In this document: positions 39,769-49,736 of the stretch, piece by piece
How the letters are laid out: each line of letters opens with the position of its first letter
Numbering within the stretch: position 1 is the first letter of the stretch
Assembly: GCF_000346465.2 (NCBI RefSeq)
Contig: NC_034016.1
Coordinates: 20,390,442 to 20,454,441 of the forward strand
Direction: 5' to 3'
Length of the DNA stretch: 64,000 nt
From: Prunus persica
Taxonomy: Eukaryota; Streptophyta; Magnoliopsida; Rosales; Rosaceae
Notes under the pieces: generated by a model
Told to the model about the DNA's origin: nothing
Databases searched by the model: none
The model's input: the letters and a program-made list of their open reading frames with translations, nothing else
Position numbers and translations under genes: made by a program

Positions 39769-40516
39769 TCTGATCGATTCTCAGAGAGAAACCCAGAAAC
39801 GTAGCTACTCTGCTGAATACGAATCAAAAATCCATCAAGCTTTCAACGATCTTGGTTCCGATTTCTCATCAAAAATGAAAGATTTAGACTGGAAAACGAA
39901 AGCTTGCAGAAGTTACTTACTCTTTCTTTTGTTTCTTTTTCTTTGTTCGTTTAGCACTGCCTTCGTGTCCTTTGGTTTGTGGAAGTGGCAGTCTTCGCAC
40001 GCCCCACAATTTCGCCATTCTTGTGGCTCTCTCTCACTCTCTTCGCGCCTTACTCTCACTCTATTGAGAAGAAAGAGACGACTGTTAAACGTTTATTTAC
40101 AAAGAAAGGAGTTAAGGCGCTGTTTGAATTAACGCAACTCCAACGCGTTTGTTTTCGCGTCATTTTAACGTCTCGTTAACTGATTTTTTGGGCTCATTAC
40201 TAATTTTAAAAAAAAGCATCTTATTTCTTTGGGTCCAAGCAAAGCGGTATAAGACCAACGGGTCTGAAAGTGACTTTGAGCCCAACCCTACCTACTCAAT
40301 GTGGGCCCTAAACCAACAGTCAATCTTAATCGGGTCAACATTGTAATAAAAATATATCTAATTTTAATTGATTAGTAAATTGATCTAATCATGTTAGATT
40401 TGTGTTTCTAAATCAAATTTGGCAAAATATATAATATAAGCGCAAACTCAATTACTTTTTAACATTTGTGTATCAATCTCACACAACACACAAACTCAAA
40501 TGACTTATCATATCGA
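39769..40516 (-). promoter_or_regulatory. Myosin 5' UTR and promoter region
   Basis: Upstream of the ATG-only first exon. A GA/CT-rich leader lies at about 40020-40080. Site II-like TGGGCC and a CCCTAAACC telo-like sequence lie together near 40301-40315, with other GGGCTC/GAGCCC elements at 40188-40285. Motifs are visible; function is inferred. The TIR-flanked element starts at 40517. Confidence 0.45.
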
Positions 40517-40569
40517 GAGTAATGCTATTTAGACACACAACATTGACCACCTTAACTGACCACCTTATG

Positions 40570-41093
40570 NNNNNNNNNNNNNNNNNNNNNNNNNNNNNNN
40601 NNNNNNNNNNNNNNNNNNNNNNNNNNNNNNNNNNNNNNNNNNNNNNNNNNNNNNNNNNNNNNNNNNNNNNNNNNNNNNNNNNNNNNNNNNNNNNNNNNNN
40701 NNNNNNNNNNNNNNNNNNNNNNNNNNNNNNNNNNNNNNNNNNNNNNNNNNNNNNNNNNNNNNNNNNNNNNNNNNNNNNNNNNNNNNNNNNNNNNNNNNNN
40801 NNNNNNNNNNNNNNNNNNNNNNNNNNNNNNNNNNNNNNNNNNNNNNNNNNNNNNNNNNNNNNNNNNNNNNNNNNNNNNNNNNNNNNNNNNNNNNNNNNNN
40901 NNNNNNNNNNNNNNNNNNNNNNNNNNNNNNNNNNNNNNNNNNNNNNNNNNNNNNNNNNNNNNNNNNNNNNNNNNNNNNNNNNNNNNNNNNNNNNNNNNNN
41001 NNNNNNNNNNNNNNNNNNNNNNNNNNNNNNNNNNNNNNNNNNNNNNNNNNNNNNNNNNNNNNNNNNNNNNNNNNNNNNNNNNNGGAGGTTTTA
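40570..41093. other. Assembly gap (524 N)
   Basis: All bases are N. It starts exactly inside the left terminal inverted repeat, so the repeat likely defeated assembly. The true length may differ. Confidence 1.
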
Positions 41094-41400
41094 AAAATGG
41101 AGTAAGTGCCTCCTTATGCTGTCCCCTTTAGTGTTGTCACATGATTATCTTCCACATTGTTGCTTGCTTTTCTGCGTATTCACGGATGTTTTGGTCATGT
41201 TCCCATTCCTGAACTTAATGCCTATATTATCAGCTTTCCAGGAAACGAAGCCTGCGCAAAGATTCTGGAGAAGATGGGGCTTAAAGATTATCAGGTAATA
41301 AGAACCATTTCTTGGTATCAATCAATTTATGAATGTCGCCATGTCAATTAAAAATTAAATTAAAAAACCCCTAGCATTCCTCAGGTTGGTAAACCACAAT
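41094..41400 (+). pseudogene. Truncated copy of myosin exons 18-19
   Basis: Reads the end of exon 18 (GAGGTTTTAAAAATGGA, then the GTAAGTGCC donor), the intron, then exon 19 (41237-41297) with its acceptor and donor. Similarity to the parent (complement of 33480-33700) continues through the intron and past the 3' donor (GTAATAAGAACCATT). Exon 19 has a few changes ([19 protein letters not shown] against [19 protein letters not shown]) and stays open. Orientation is opposite to the parent about 7.5 kb away. Any further exons lie in the gap. Confidence 0.85.
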
Positions 41401-41799
41401 TCATTCATTAATTGACATGGCATGACACATCAGTTGCCACATAAGGTGGTCAGTTAAGGTGATCAATGTTGTGTGTCCAAATAGCATTACTCTTCTCGAT
41501 ATACTTTGAAACTTAAATTTAGTGCACAAATTTAGTGTCCCGCATTATTGTTTAAAAAAAACAAAACAAAAAGAATTAATCAACCCCCAATCCACGTGTG
41601 AGAAAAGTGTAGCCTTTTGGACATTGACGAAAGTTAAGTGTGTAAGAGCATGTACAGCGCCAGGGGTTGGCCCAGGCAAAAGGCAAAAATCAGCCCAAGT
41701 CCAGCTCCAGCGCGCGCAAAGCAGCCCGGGCAAGCTGCGGGTCCCACGAGCCCGGGCAGGCCCAAGGGCGAAAATCGACTGGGCTCGAGCCCGAGTTCA

Positions 41800-41823
41800 G
41801 GTGACGTCAGCGCTGACGTCACC
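41800..41823. repeat. 24-bp perfect palindrome in the left Harbinger subterminal region
   Basis: Half-site GGTGACGTCAGC followed by its exact complement, giving two TGACGTCA cores. A 12-bp palindrome (GGGCTCGAGCCC) lies at 41781-41792. Could be a binding site for the Myb-like protein or transposase, or a bZIP-like site; untested. Confidence 0.9.
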
Positions 41824-42258
41824 ACCAACGGTTACATGCCACGTGTCGGAACCGGGTGGCTCCGATTGGATTTTTTTCAGAAATCCTACGGTTCTCATTT
41901 TTTTGGCCAAAAAAATTTTAAAAAAATCCGAAAAAATCCGAAAAAATTCTGAAATTTTTTTTTAAAAAAATACCAAAAATGTATGTATTTTTTCCCTATA
42001 AATACCTAACCATTTTATCTACTTTCAACACCAAATCTTCATACAATTTCTTCTCCATACAATATTTTCTACTCTCCACTCACATAATTCATTTTCCACA
42101 CCAAATCTCCATACAAACTCATCTCCTTCCAATATTTTTTACTCTCTACTCATATTTTCCACTTTCCACACCAATTCCATACAAACTCTTCTCCTTCTAA
42201 TATTTTTTACTATCCACTCACATTTTTGTACTACTTTCCATTTGTAGAAAATAAACAA

Positions 42259-43432
42259 ATGGCATCTTCTGTTGAAATCGGAGGCTCGTGGTCAACCCAG
42301 GAAGATATTGCGTTGTGCGAGTCTTGGGTGAACGTTAGTCATGACCCTATCACGGGCAATGAGATGAAGTTCCATCATATGTGGAGCAAAATTCATGGAG
42401 AATTTTGTCAAAGATCGGGTTCCATTCGGACCGAAATGGCTTTGTCTAGTAGATGGAAAATTCTAAACAAAGAGTTAGGGAAATGGAGAAATGCCTTGAC
42501 AAAAGCAAAGGAGAACATTCGGAGCGGTGCGAATCTTTCCGATGAGGTAAAATATTTTTAATTGTCATTTTAATCAATTTAATGTAACTTTTTTTTATTG
42601 CATATTCTATTTCTTTTTGTTGCACAATGTTTATTTTATTTTTGCATTTCCTAATTGGATTTATTTATTTACATAATCAATTTTATTCTTGCATTTCAAA
42701 TATGTTTATAATTTCATGCATAATCTTTATTTTTTGTTTTTGCATTTTCAATTTGTCTATATTTATTTACATAATCAATTTTATTCTTGCATTTCAAAAT
42801 AGTTTATAATTTCTTGCATTGTATATTTTTTTAATGCACTTCCAATTATTTATTTTGAATAGATCATACAAGCACAAATGTGGTTCGGTGCCATGGGACA
42901 AGGGAAAAAAAGTTTTGTGCATTTCCAATGTTGGGAAATTGTCAAGGATTGTTCCAGATTCAAAATTATTCTTACCGCACCCCCGGTTGTGTTGCATGAG
43001 ACGCCGCTCCACGAATCGCCATTAACCGATTCACCATTGGACTCCCCAATGGAAACGGAGTCACCACTCCCACGTCCGCCGAGACCTATTGGGAGAAAGG
43101 CGGCAAAGGCCAAGAGAGGGGGCACTTCGAACATTGATTGTGTTCAAATATTCGAGCAAATAGCTAAGAACAACTCTCTAAGATTGGAGAGAGACTTGAG
43201 GAGAGATGAAGCGGACAAGGCACGATTGGAAGCCTTTGCAATTGAAAAGCAACATGCAAAAGAAAAAGACGAGGATGACAAAGAGATGAAAATCATGGCC
43301 ATGGATACGAGCCATATGTCTCCTGAAACAAAGGCCTATTGGAAACATAAACGAAGGGATGTGATGAGAAGAAAACTTTTCCATGACGACGGACCTAGCA
43401 ATACGGATTGGCTAAATGATGAAAACCATTAG
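42259..43432 (+). CDS. Harbinger ORF1, Myb/SANT-like DNA-binding protein
   Basis: Accessory protein of the transposon, thought in this family to bind DNA and help bring the transposase to the nucleus. Two exons, 42259-42546 and 42863-43432, joined in phase 0 (donor GTAAAA, acceptor TAG), giving 285 residues. The N-terminal 100 residues form the trihelix/Myb-like domain (GGSWSTQEDIALCESW, MWSKIHGEF, LSSRWKILNKEL). A Pro/Ser-rich linker with a basic patch (RPIGRKAAKAKRGG) follows, then a charged helical C-terminus. Plant databases often mislabel such proteins as glutathione S-transferase T3-like. Open throughout, with about 320 bases to the transposase 3' end. Confidence 0.85.
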
Positions 43433-43751
43433 ATTGTATTGTTGTATTTTTTTATAATTGTTGTATTTTTTTTAAATTGTTGTATTATCCTTTAATTTGT
43501 TGTATTGTTTCTTTTTTATTCAATCAAAAAAGCATTCTATAATTGGACTACTTATTAAAAACATTTGAGCATTCCTCACAAAGATTAATTAAAAACAAAC
43601 CTTCATTTATTGCAAACAACACACAAAACAAACCATACATAAAAGCATAATAATAAAAAAGACCTCGCAATAATTCCACAAAACACAACACACAAAAACA
43701 AAGCATAATTAAAAAAAAAGCATAAATCCAAACAAAGCACAAATCTAGCCT

Positions 43752-45113
43752 TCATCCATTGTGATTGCCTTTCATCTGCCACAAGTGCTCGATCAAGTCA
43801 ACTTGACGTCTTTCGTGAACATATGAAGATTGCATTTCTTGATAACGATCAATCATGGGGTTGTTGAATCGACCATCCTGAAGTAACGGTTCGGGCTCCA
43901 ATGGTAGTCCATTTGGTCCTATCGGCCTTTCATATATTCTTGTCAACGCCGTGTTCATAGGATCGGGTTCAAACACCTCTGGAGCATCGTAGTCATACTC
44001 ATCCTCCACAATCATGTTGTGGAGGATGATGCAAGTCATCATAATACTCCTCAGCACCTCCTCGTCTAGCATCCGAGCAGCACCCCTGATAATTGCCCAA
44101 CGAGCTTGCAAGATACCGAAACACCTTTCCACGTCTTTCCTGTAACCTTCTTGAAAGGAAGCAAAGCTTCTTTCCTTCTCGGATTGGGGATTCGGAATTG
44201 TTTTCACGAATGTCGTCCACCTAGGATAAATTCCGTCGGCAAGGTAGTAGGCCCCAGAGTATACGGTATTGTTGATTTGGTATGTGACCTGAGGGGAATG
44301 ACCTCGCAATACCTCATCGAACACCGGGGATTGACCAAGGACATTGAGGTCATTCTGAGATCCGGCAACCCCAAAAAAGGCATGCCAAACCCAAGTGTCG
44401 AATGAAGCTACGGCCTCCAAAATGATACTTTTTTGGCCCTTCCGATTCCCATACTCTCCTTGCCACGCAGTAGGACAATTCTTCCACTGCCAATGCATGC
44501 AATCAATGCTTCCGATCATTCCTGGGAAACCTCGAGCCTCGCCTTTTTGTAGAAGCCTTTGCAGGTCCCTCGGAGTGGGTTTGCGAAGGTACTCCCTCGT
44601 GTACAAATTTTCCACTGCATCACAAAATCTCACCAAGCACTCTAGGATAGTAGATTTTCCCATCCTTGCAATCTCATCCACCTGCTCTGCAGATGCCCCA
44701 TAAGCAAGCATCCGCAAAGCAGCTGTAAGTTTTTGCTCCGGGATAAGACCCAAAACTCCAACAGCATCATGCTTTTGAATGAAGTATGTGTCGTAATTAC
44801 AAATATCATGCATGATTTTTTGGAACAAATGTGGCTGCATTCTATATCTCTCTCGAAATTTATGAGCAGGATATAACGAATTTGGGATAAAGTAATCCTC
44901 CAAGAGATTCTTACCCCGAGACTCTCTGCGTCTTTCCACATTCGGGGCACGACGACGATGGTGTTGGCTTGATTGATTCATCATACACACCGCCGCTACT
45001 TCAAGCATTTCTTCCTCTTCTTCATCGGCGTCCCGATCTTCTTCCTCACGTCTACGCCGGATTTCTTCCCATTCTTTCTGTTGCCTCTCCAACACCCTCC
45101 TGAAGTTTGACAT
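43752..45113 (-). CDS. PIF/Harbinger DDE transposase (plant nuclease HARBI1-like)
   Basis: Uninterrupted 453-residue ORF. The N-terminal 60 residues are acidic and Arg-rich (REEEDRDADEEEEE), followed by a helical region and the DDE_Tnp_4-type catalytic domain. Candidate catalytic residues are D204 (GSIDCMHW), D255 (SQNDLNVL) and E329 (KDVERCFGILQARW), all in expected motifs. The C-terminal ILHNMIVEDE motif is typical. Cuts and pastes the element at TAA/TTA sites by family knowledge. Absence of stops in a 1.36-kb frame suggests recent activity or selection. Confidence 0.93.
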   Translation of the reverse strand: MSNFRRVLERQQKEWEEIRRRREEEDRDADEEEEEMLEVAAVCMMNQSSQHHRRRAPNVERRRESRGKNLLEDYFIPNSLYPAHKFRERYRMQPHLFQKIMHDICNYDTYFIQKHDAVGVLGLIPEQKLTAALRMLAYGASAEQVDEIARMGKSTILECLVRFCDAVENLYTREYLRKPTPRDLQRLLQKGEARGFPGMIGSIDCMHWQWKNCPTAWQGEYGNRKGQKSIILEAVASFDTWVWHAFFGVAGSQNDLNVLGQSPVFDEVLRGHSPQVTYQINNTVYSGAYYLADGIYPRWTTFVKTIPNPQSEKERSFASFQEGYRKDVERCFGILQARWAIIRGAARMLDEEVLRSIMMTCIILHNMIVEDEYDYDAPEVFEPDPMNTALTRIYERPIGPNGLPLEPEPLLQDGRFNNPMIDRYQEMQSSYVHERRQVDLIEHLWQMKGNHNG

Positions 45114-45227
45114 TGAGAGTATAATGGGAAATTGTAAAATCTGAGAAATGAAGGAATATATCAGAGATTGTGTGAGAGGAGTGGTGTTGATGGTGTAGTT
45201 ATATAGAGGGATTCAGAAGATAGAGAT

Positions 45228-45510
45228 GACACGTGGCACAATTTTAGAGGGTGAAAATCTTATCTGAAATCTGAGATCACTATTTGAAAAAAATATCTGA
45301 AAATCTTATCAGACATGGGACACGTGGCACAATTTTAGAGGGTGAAAATCTTATCTGAAATATGACATTATAATTTTTTAAAATTATCTGAAAATCTTAT
45401 CTGACATGGGACACGCGGCACAATTTTATAGGGTGAAAATTTTATCGGAAATCTGATATTATAATTTTTATTAATGAATATCCGAAAATTTTATCTGGAA
45501 TAAGACACGT
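45228..45510. repeat. 91-bp tandem repeat in the right Harbinger subterminal region
   Basis: Just over three units starting at 45228, 45319, 45410 and 45504 (partial). Each begins GACACGTGGCACAATTTTAG and continues with ATCTTATC(T/A)GA-type segments. It lies upstream of the transposase start codon and may include its promoter or transposase-binding sites. Confidence 0.85.
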
Positions 45511-45677
45511 GGCAACCGAGATTCACATCCGAAAATCTTATCCGAAAATTTAATTACAAAAGATTATCAAAATTAATGATTTAAAGTATTAAAAAATAGG
45601 AAATAAAGTACAATGAATAGTAATTGCCCTAGACTTGCCCTAGACTTTGCCCTTGTGGGTGGAACCACAAATGGCAA

Positions 45678-45709
45678 GGCTGACACTATTCACGTGAATA
45701 GTGTCAGCC
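45678..45709. repeat. 32-bp perfect palindrome in the right Harbinger subterminal region
   Basis: Half-site GGCTGACACTATTCAC followed by its exact complement, centred on a CACGTG. It lies 57 bases from the element end. Differs in sequence from the palindrome at the left end. Confidence 0.9.
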
Positions 45710-45888
45710 CTTGCTTGCCCTTGCTTGCCCTTGCCTTAGACTTTGCCCTAAGGGGTGGAGTTGCTCTAAGAGAAAAGAAAAAAAAACAAAATAGCTTAAA
45801 CTACTCAACGCCAATCCAGAATGAAAGAATATGAGAGTGAGAGAGGCAGAGACTTTATAGACGTGAAGAAGAATAAGAAGAGGAGGAA

Positions 45889-48800
45889 ATGATCCAACCC
45901 ACACCTTCATCTCCTTCTTCATCTTCATCTTCTTCATCGCCATCTTCACCACAATTGATGCAGATCTACGAAAGCGTAACCCTAATTCCCGGTCTCCCAA
46001 ACGACGTCGCAGCACTCATTCTCTCCTTCATCCCCTACTCCCACCAAGCCCGCCTCAAACCAACCTGCAAATCATGGAAGCTCTTCCTCTCCTCCAAAAC
46101 CCTAATCGCTCTCCGCCAAACCCACCGTAACCTCTCTCACCTCCTCTGTATCTTCCCCCAAGACCCCTCCGTAGCCTCTCCTTATCTCTTCGACCCCCAA
46201 AACCTAGCCTGGTGCCCCCTTCCCCCCATGCCTTGTAACCCCCACGTCTATGGCCTCTGCAACTTCACATCCCTCTCCATTGGCCCCCACCTCTACGTCA
46301 TCGGCGGTTCGCTCTTCGACACTCGCTCGTTCCCGATTGACCGTCCCTCGCCGTCCTCCGCTGTCTTCCGATTCGATTTCAACACTTCCTCGTGGGACTT
46401 CCTCGCCCCGATGCTCACGCCACGTGGCAGCTTCGCCTGCGCCGCGGTTCCGAGCTCCGGAGAGATTCTCGTCGCTGGCGGTGGCTCTCGTCACACGCTG
46501 TTCAGCGCCGCTGGAAGCCGAATGACCTCGGTGGAGCGATATGACATCGGTAGAAATGAATGGGTTGCCATGGACGGGTTGCCGGGTTTTCGGGCCGGGT
46601 GCGCGGGGTTCTTTGTTGGGGAAGGGGAGGAGAGGGAGTTCTGGGTGATGGGTGGGTACGGCGAGTCTAGGACGATATCAGGAGTTTTTCCAATAGACGA
46701 GTATTACAGAGACGCCGTGGTGATGGAATTGAAGAATGGGAATAGTGGTGGCAGGTGGAGGGAGCTTGGGGATATGTGGGAAGAAGGCGAAAGGGTGAGG
46801 CTCGGCAAAGTTGTCGTAATCGAAGATGGTGATGATCGTGGACGCCCTGCTGTTTTCATGCTTGATGGGAATGATATATTCAGGTAGTTTTTCCATTTTC
46901 TTAATTTTTTGTGTTTAAGTTCGGGCTTGAAGTAGCATTGTATGTTCTGTTCTGCTAGTAACAATTGATTCAAATTGGATTGAGATTATTCATGTAGATG
47001 TCAGTCTTAAATACCTCTACTAAGCTTTAAGCTCAAATGTTTTTGCTCTGCATTGTGAGTTTCCTTGTTGGATTTGTTTGAATTGGATGTTACTTAAATT
47101 CAGTTTAATGGGCAACAGTTGTTTTCAGATGAACTAAATGTGTGATTTAGATAGAAAACATTTGCTGCTGCCTCATGTTCCGTGTGTCTTGATGCTTCAG
47201 TTTCCCACCACATTGTTGCATTTACTTCAAAATTACCTGGTATTGAATGATTAATGTTATTTTGATTGAGAGTTGTGCCCGAACTTAGTGTTAGATTTCT
47301 GTAAGAGTGCTGCTAAACGAACCCTAAAATTAACTGAGTACACTCTATTGCCAAACTTTTTATTGAATTACTAATTTACCCTAATAGAAAATGACCAAAA
47401 AGGGTATATTGAATTGTGAAACAAATGTAATTTTATTAAGTACACCCTATTCACCATATTCAACCCTAATCAAATGACTATAACCATCTATTTCATAAAT
47501 TTTTTGTATTCTTCAAAAGCTACGATTTACCAAATCATTAGTTATTAAAAATCACCGGAAATCAGGTCATTACATCTCCTGGAAATCATCAGGAATCTTC
47601 TTTAGGATAGTTTCCAAGTTTATAGGGTCCCTTCTGTATTTCCAATACAACTTCAAGTTCAGATCAGAATGAGGGATGCACTAAAGTTTGGTTTTTTTTT
47701 TCTCTCTTTTTTATTTACATTTTTTTATGTAAATCGTATATGCTGGGTGTTCTTAGGTTGTCGTGGCTTCAAGGGAGTTCTGGATTTTTGTTCATTTTTT
47801 GTGTAGCAGGTTACTAAATGCACGCTCAGGATTTTGTCCATTCAACTTGTTCATTTTCAGTGCTGGATTTCTAGGTAGTGGACTTGATTCACTTGAATGA
47901 TCTTTGACTGTTTCATACTGATAAAGCTTTTTAATTGGGGAATTAATGTCGATCTTTAGTTACTGTTTAGATGTTTTCCTGGTATTGCTAGCAATTCAAA
48001 AGCAGAAGAATCTTCAAATTGTGAACACTGATACATGTTTTGCATTAGGTTCAGTCAGCTTTCAATATAGAGGGAGGCCAAGAAAAAGCAAATGGGGCAG
48101 TGAAAAAACTTATACTGGAGAGATGAATTGGTACATTAGGGTGTACCGATGGTATTTTTGGTAGTTAAATAAGGTGTACTTAGTTAATTTTATATTTTGA
48201 TTTAAATATTAGGGTATACTTAGATTATAGGATGTACTTAGTTAATTTTAGGGTTCGTTTAGCAACACTCTTTCTGTAATTATTGGCCTTATAGGGTTTG
48301 AAATGTTAGTTGACTAGATCATGCAAATTTAAGTATAAGTACTCAGAGATGCTGAGTTGCTGAGATGGTCCAGTCTAGAGTAGGTACTTAGAGATATTCA
48401 TTGAGAATTTTTTTTTTAAGTGGACTGGTGAAATAAGGGTGTAAGAACTTAGATGGAGTCAACTTTTGTTCCCTTTGCATCCTTGGTCCCCCTCATGGTT
48501 AAACATAACAAAAGGGAAAACATGTGTGCATGAGAGAGGACTATTTGAAGTGGAAACATCAAAATGTTCATTGATCTAAAGTCCTAATCCGCGTACAGTA
48601 ACTCTTTTTTTTACTTTTGTAAGACTATCCAAGCTTTGCGGAATGCTGGAACTCTTTATGTGGCTCAGTCATATTTTATATATAACACCATTGAAGCATT
48701 GTCTTTGGATTTGCCTGTAAAGAAACAACTGGAGAGGGGGCGGATCTTGAACTTATTATGATTCTCCATGATGTAGTTTGTGCTTATATCTCAGGCTGAA

Positions 48801-49736
48801 CATTATCTATATATTCCACCAAAAGGAGAATGCAGAAGACAGAGTTTGAAGTCTTCTGTTAAGCTATATTGAACTAATAAAACCTAACAGACGGTGTCTG
48901 TTATGCTTCAGTTATTTCTGATGATTTAAATTGGATAGTTATGCTAATTTATAGTTTATGACTTAGATGACATGGTCTCTGGAGTTCCTTTGACATAGAT
49001 TCTACTTGGCAATAATGGCTGTAATGCTTTAGCTTCCTTTCTATTGGATTGATTGTGGTTTCATGAGGGGAAATGTTGTTTTTCATAACAAAAATGTTGA
49101 GAGATGCATAGTTTTATTAGACAATTTGTAGAAGCTATTCTACTATGTAAGGCCACATTCTTGTAAGTTCGCTTTTGTATATGCTTATTAATGTCCTTTT
49201 GGGTGTATGTCATATGCCCCCAGTTTATGTGTGTCCTTTTGAATTTCTCCCACTGTGAGTGCTCCAGTGCCGTTTGCTGTCCCTAATTTGAAGAACATCA
49301 TCTTGTATAGGAAATTAGAACTTGAAGACCTAACTGGAGTGCAGCCACTTTAAAACTTGCCCCTCTGCATTTGATCTTTCAATGATGATTTTCAAAGGAA
49401 GTTATTGCTTTTGTTGCTTAAATGCTGTGTCTACTGCACTGCAGGTATAACATGGCTTCAAATCGCTGGTTTAAGGAGTCACGTATACCAAGAAAGGCTC
49501 CGTGCAACTCATTATTTGGATTTGTTGTATTGGACGGAGAGCTGCATGCAATCACCCTTTTGAAGGCGGTTGAGACAACAGAAACCCGAAGGTCGCGACT
49601 GCATAAGAGGGCGGGAACGCTGTACATCCAAATCTACAATCCTAAGAAGAAGACATGGAGATCTCTCATTACGAAGTCGCCTTTCCATTACAGCTTGGAT
49701 TTCAATACTGCAGTTATGAGCACCATTCGCTTGTGA
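45889..49736 (+). CDS. F-box/kelch-repeat protein (OR23-like)
   Basis: Probable substrate receptor of an SCF ubiquitin ligase. Two exons, 45889-46883 and 49445-49736, split inside an Arg codon (AG|G), giving 428 residues. A Ser/Pro-rich leader (1-22) precedes an F-box at about 32-75 (LIPGLPNDVAALILSFIPYSHQARLKPTCKSWKLFL in part). Kelch-like strands with Gly-Gly pairs follow (HLYVIGGS, EILVAGGGS, EFWVMGGYG). Exon 2 ends in LITKSPFHYSLDFNTAVMSTIRL. The whole resembles F-box/kelch OR23 by memory. The 2.56-kb intron holds a MULE-like insertion. The Harbinger element ends 122 bases upstream of the start, so the promoter is probably split by it. Confidence 0.88.
47305..48270. mobile_element. Non-autonomous MULE-like element in the F-box gene intron
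   Basis: About 966 bases with terminal inverted repeats of roughly 38 bases (GAGTGCTGCTAAACGAACCC at left, GAGTGTTGCTAAACGAACCC inverted at right). Flanked by a 9-bp direct repeat TTTCTGTAA at 47296-47304 and 48271-48279. The 9-bp duplication points to Mutator-like transposition. No transposase. The interior from about 47560 to 48120 could include captured host DNA, but I do not recognise it. Confidence 0.85.

Larger units (their letters stand above)
40517..41493. mobile_element. TIR-flanked element carrying a captured myosin fragment
   Basis: Terminal inverted repeats of at least 53 bases at 40517-40569 and 41441-41493 match at about 51 of 53 positions (outer end GAGTAATGCTATTT, inner ACTGACCACCTTATG). 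Between them lie the assembly gap and a + strand copy of myosin exon 18 end to exon 19 (41094-41300). No transposase is visible, so it looks like a non-autonomous Pack-type DNA transposon. Outer flanks share only a palindromic ATATCGA/TCGATAT, so the target duplication is unclear. Near the right end an internal inverted pair GCCATGTCAATTAA (about 41338 and 41409) suggests a nested smaller element. The part inside the gap cannot be seen. Confidence 0.7.
41646..45766. mobile_element. PIF/Harbinger transposon, apparently complete
   Basis: About 4.1 kb, flanked by TAA target duplications (41643-41645 and 45767-45769), the 3-bp site typical of PIF/Harbinger. Ends start GAGCATGTACAGCGCC and, inverted, GAGCAACTCCACCCCT (10 of 16 match). 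Inside are a Myb-like ORF1 (+) and a DDE transposase (-), facing each other. Perfect palindromes sit in both subterminal regions (41800-41823 and 45678-45709), and a 91-bp tandem repeat lies at 45228-45510. Both ORFs are open, so mobility is possible but unproven. Confidence 0.88.

Noticed and set aside
39524..40132. 202-residue + strand ORF upstream of the myosin
   Set aside because: Overlaps the myosin first exon and promoter on the opposite strand, is rich in Phe/Ser/Leu runs, and has no domain.
40522..41094. Long + strand ORF across the N gap
   Set aside because: Almost entirely undetermined bases; an artefact of translating N.
44106..44703. + strand ORFs antisense to the transposase
   Set aside because: Shadows of the transposase coding strand with no family match.
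46204..46525. Alternative-frame ORFs inside F-box exon 1
   Set aside because: GC-rich exon keeps other frames open by chance; the kelch/F-box frame is the one with domain support.
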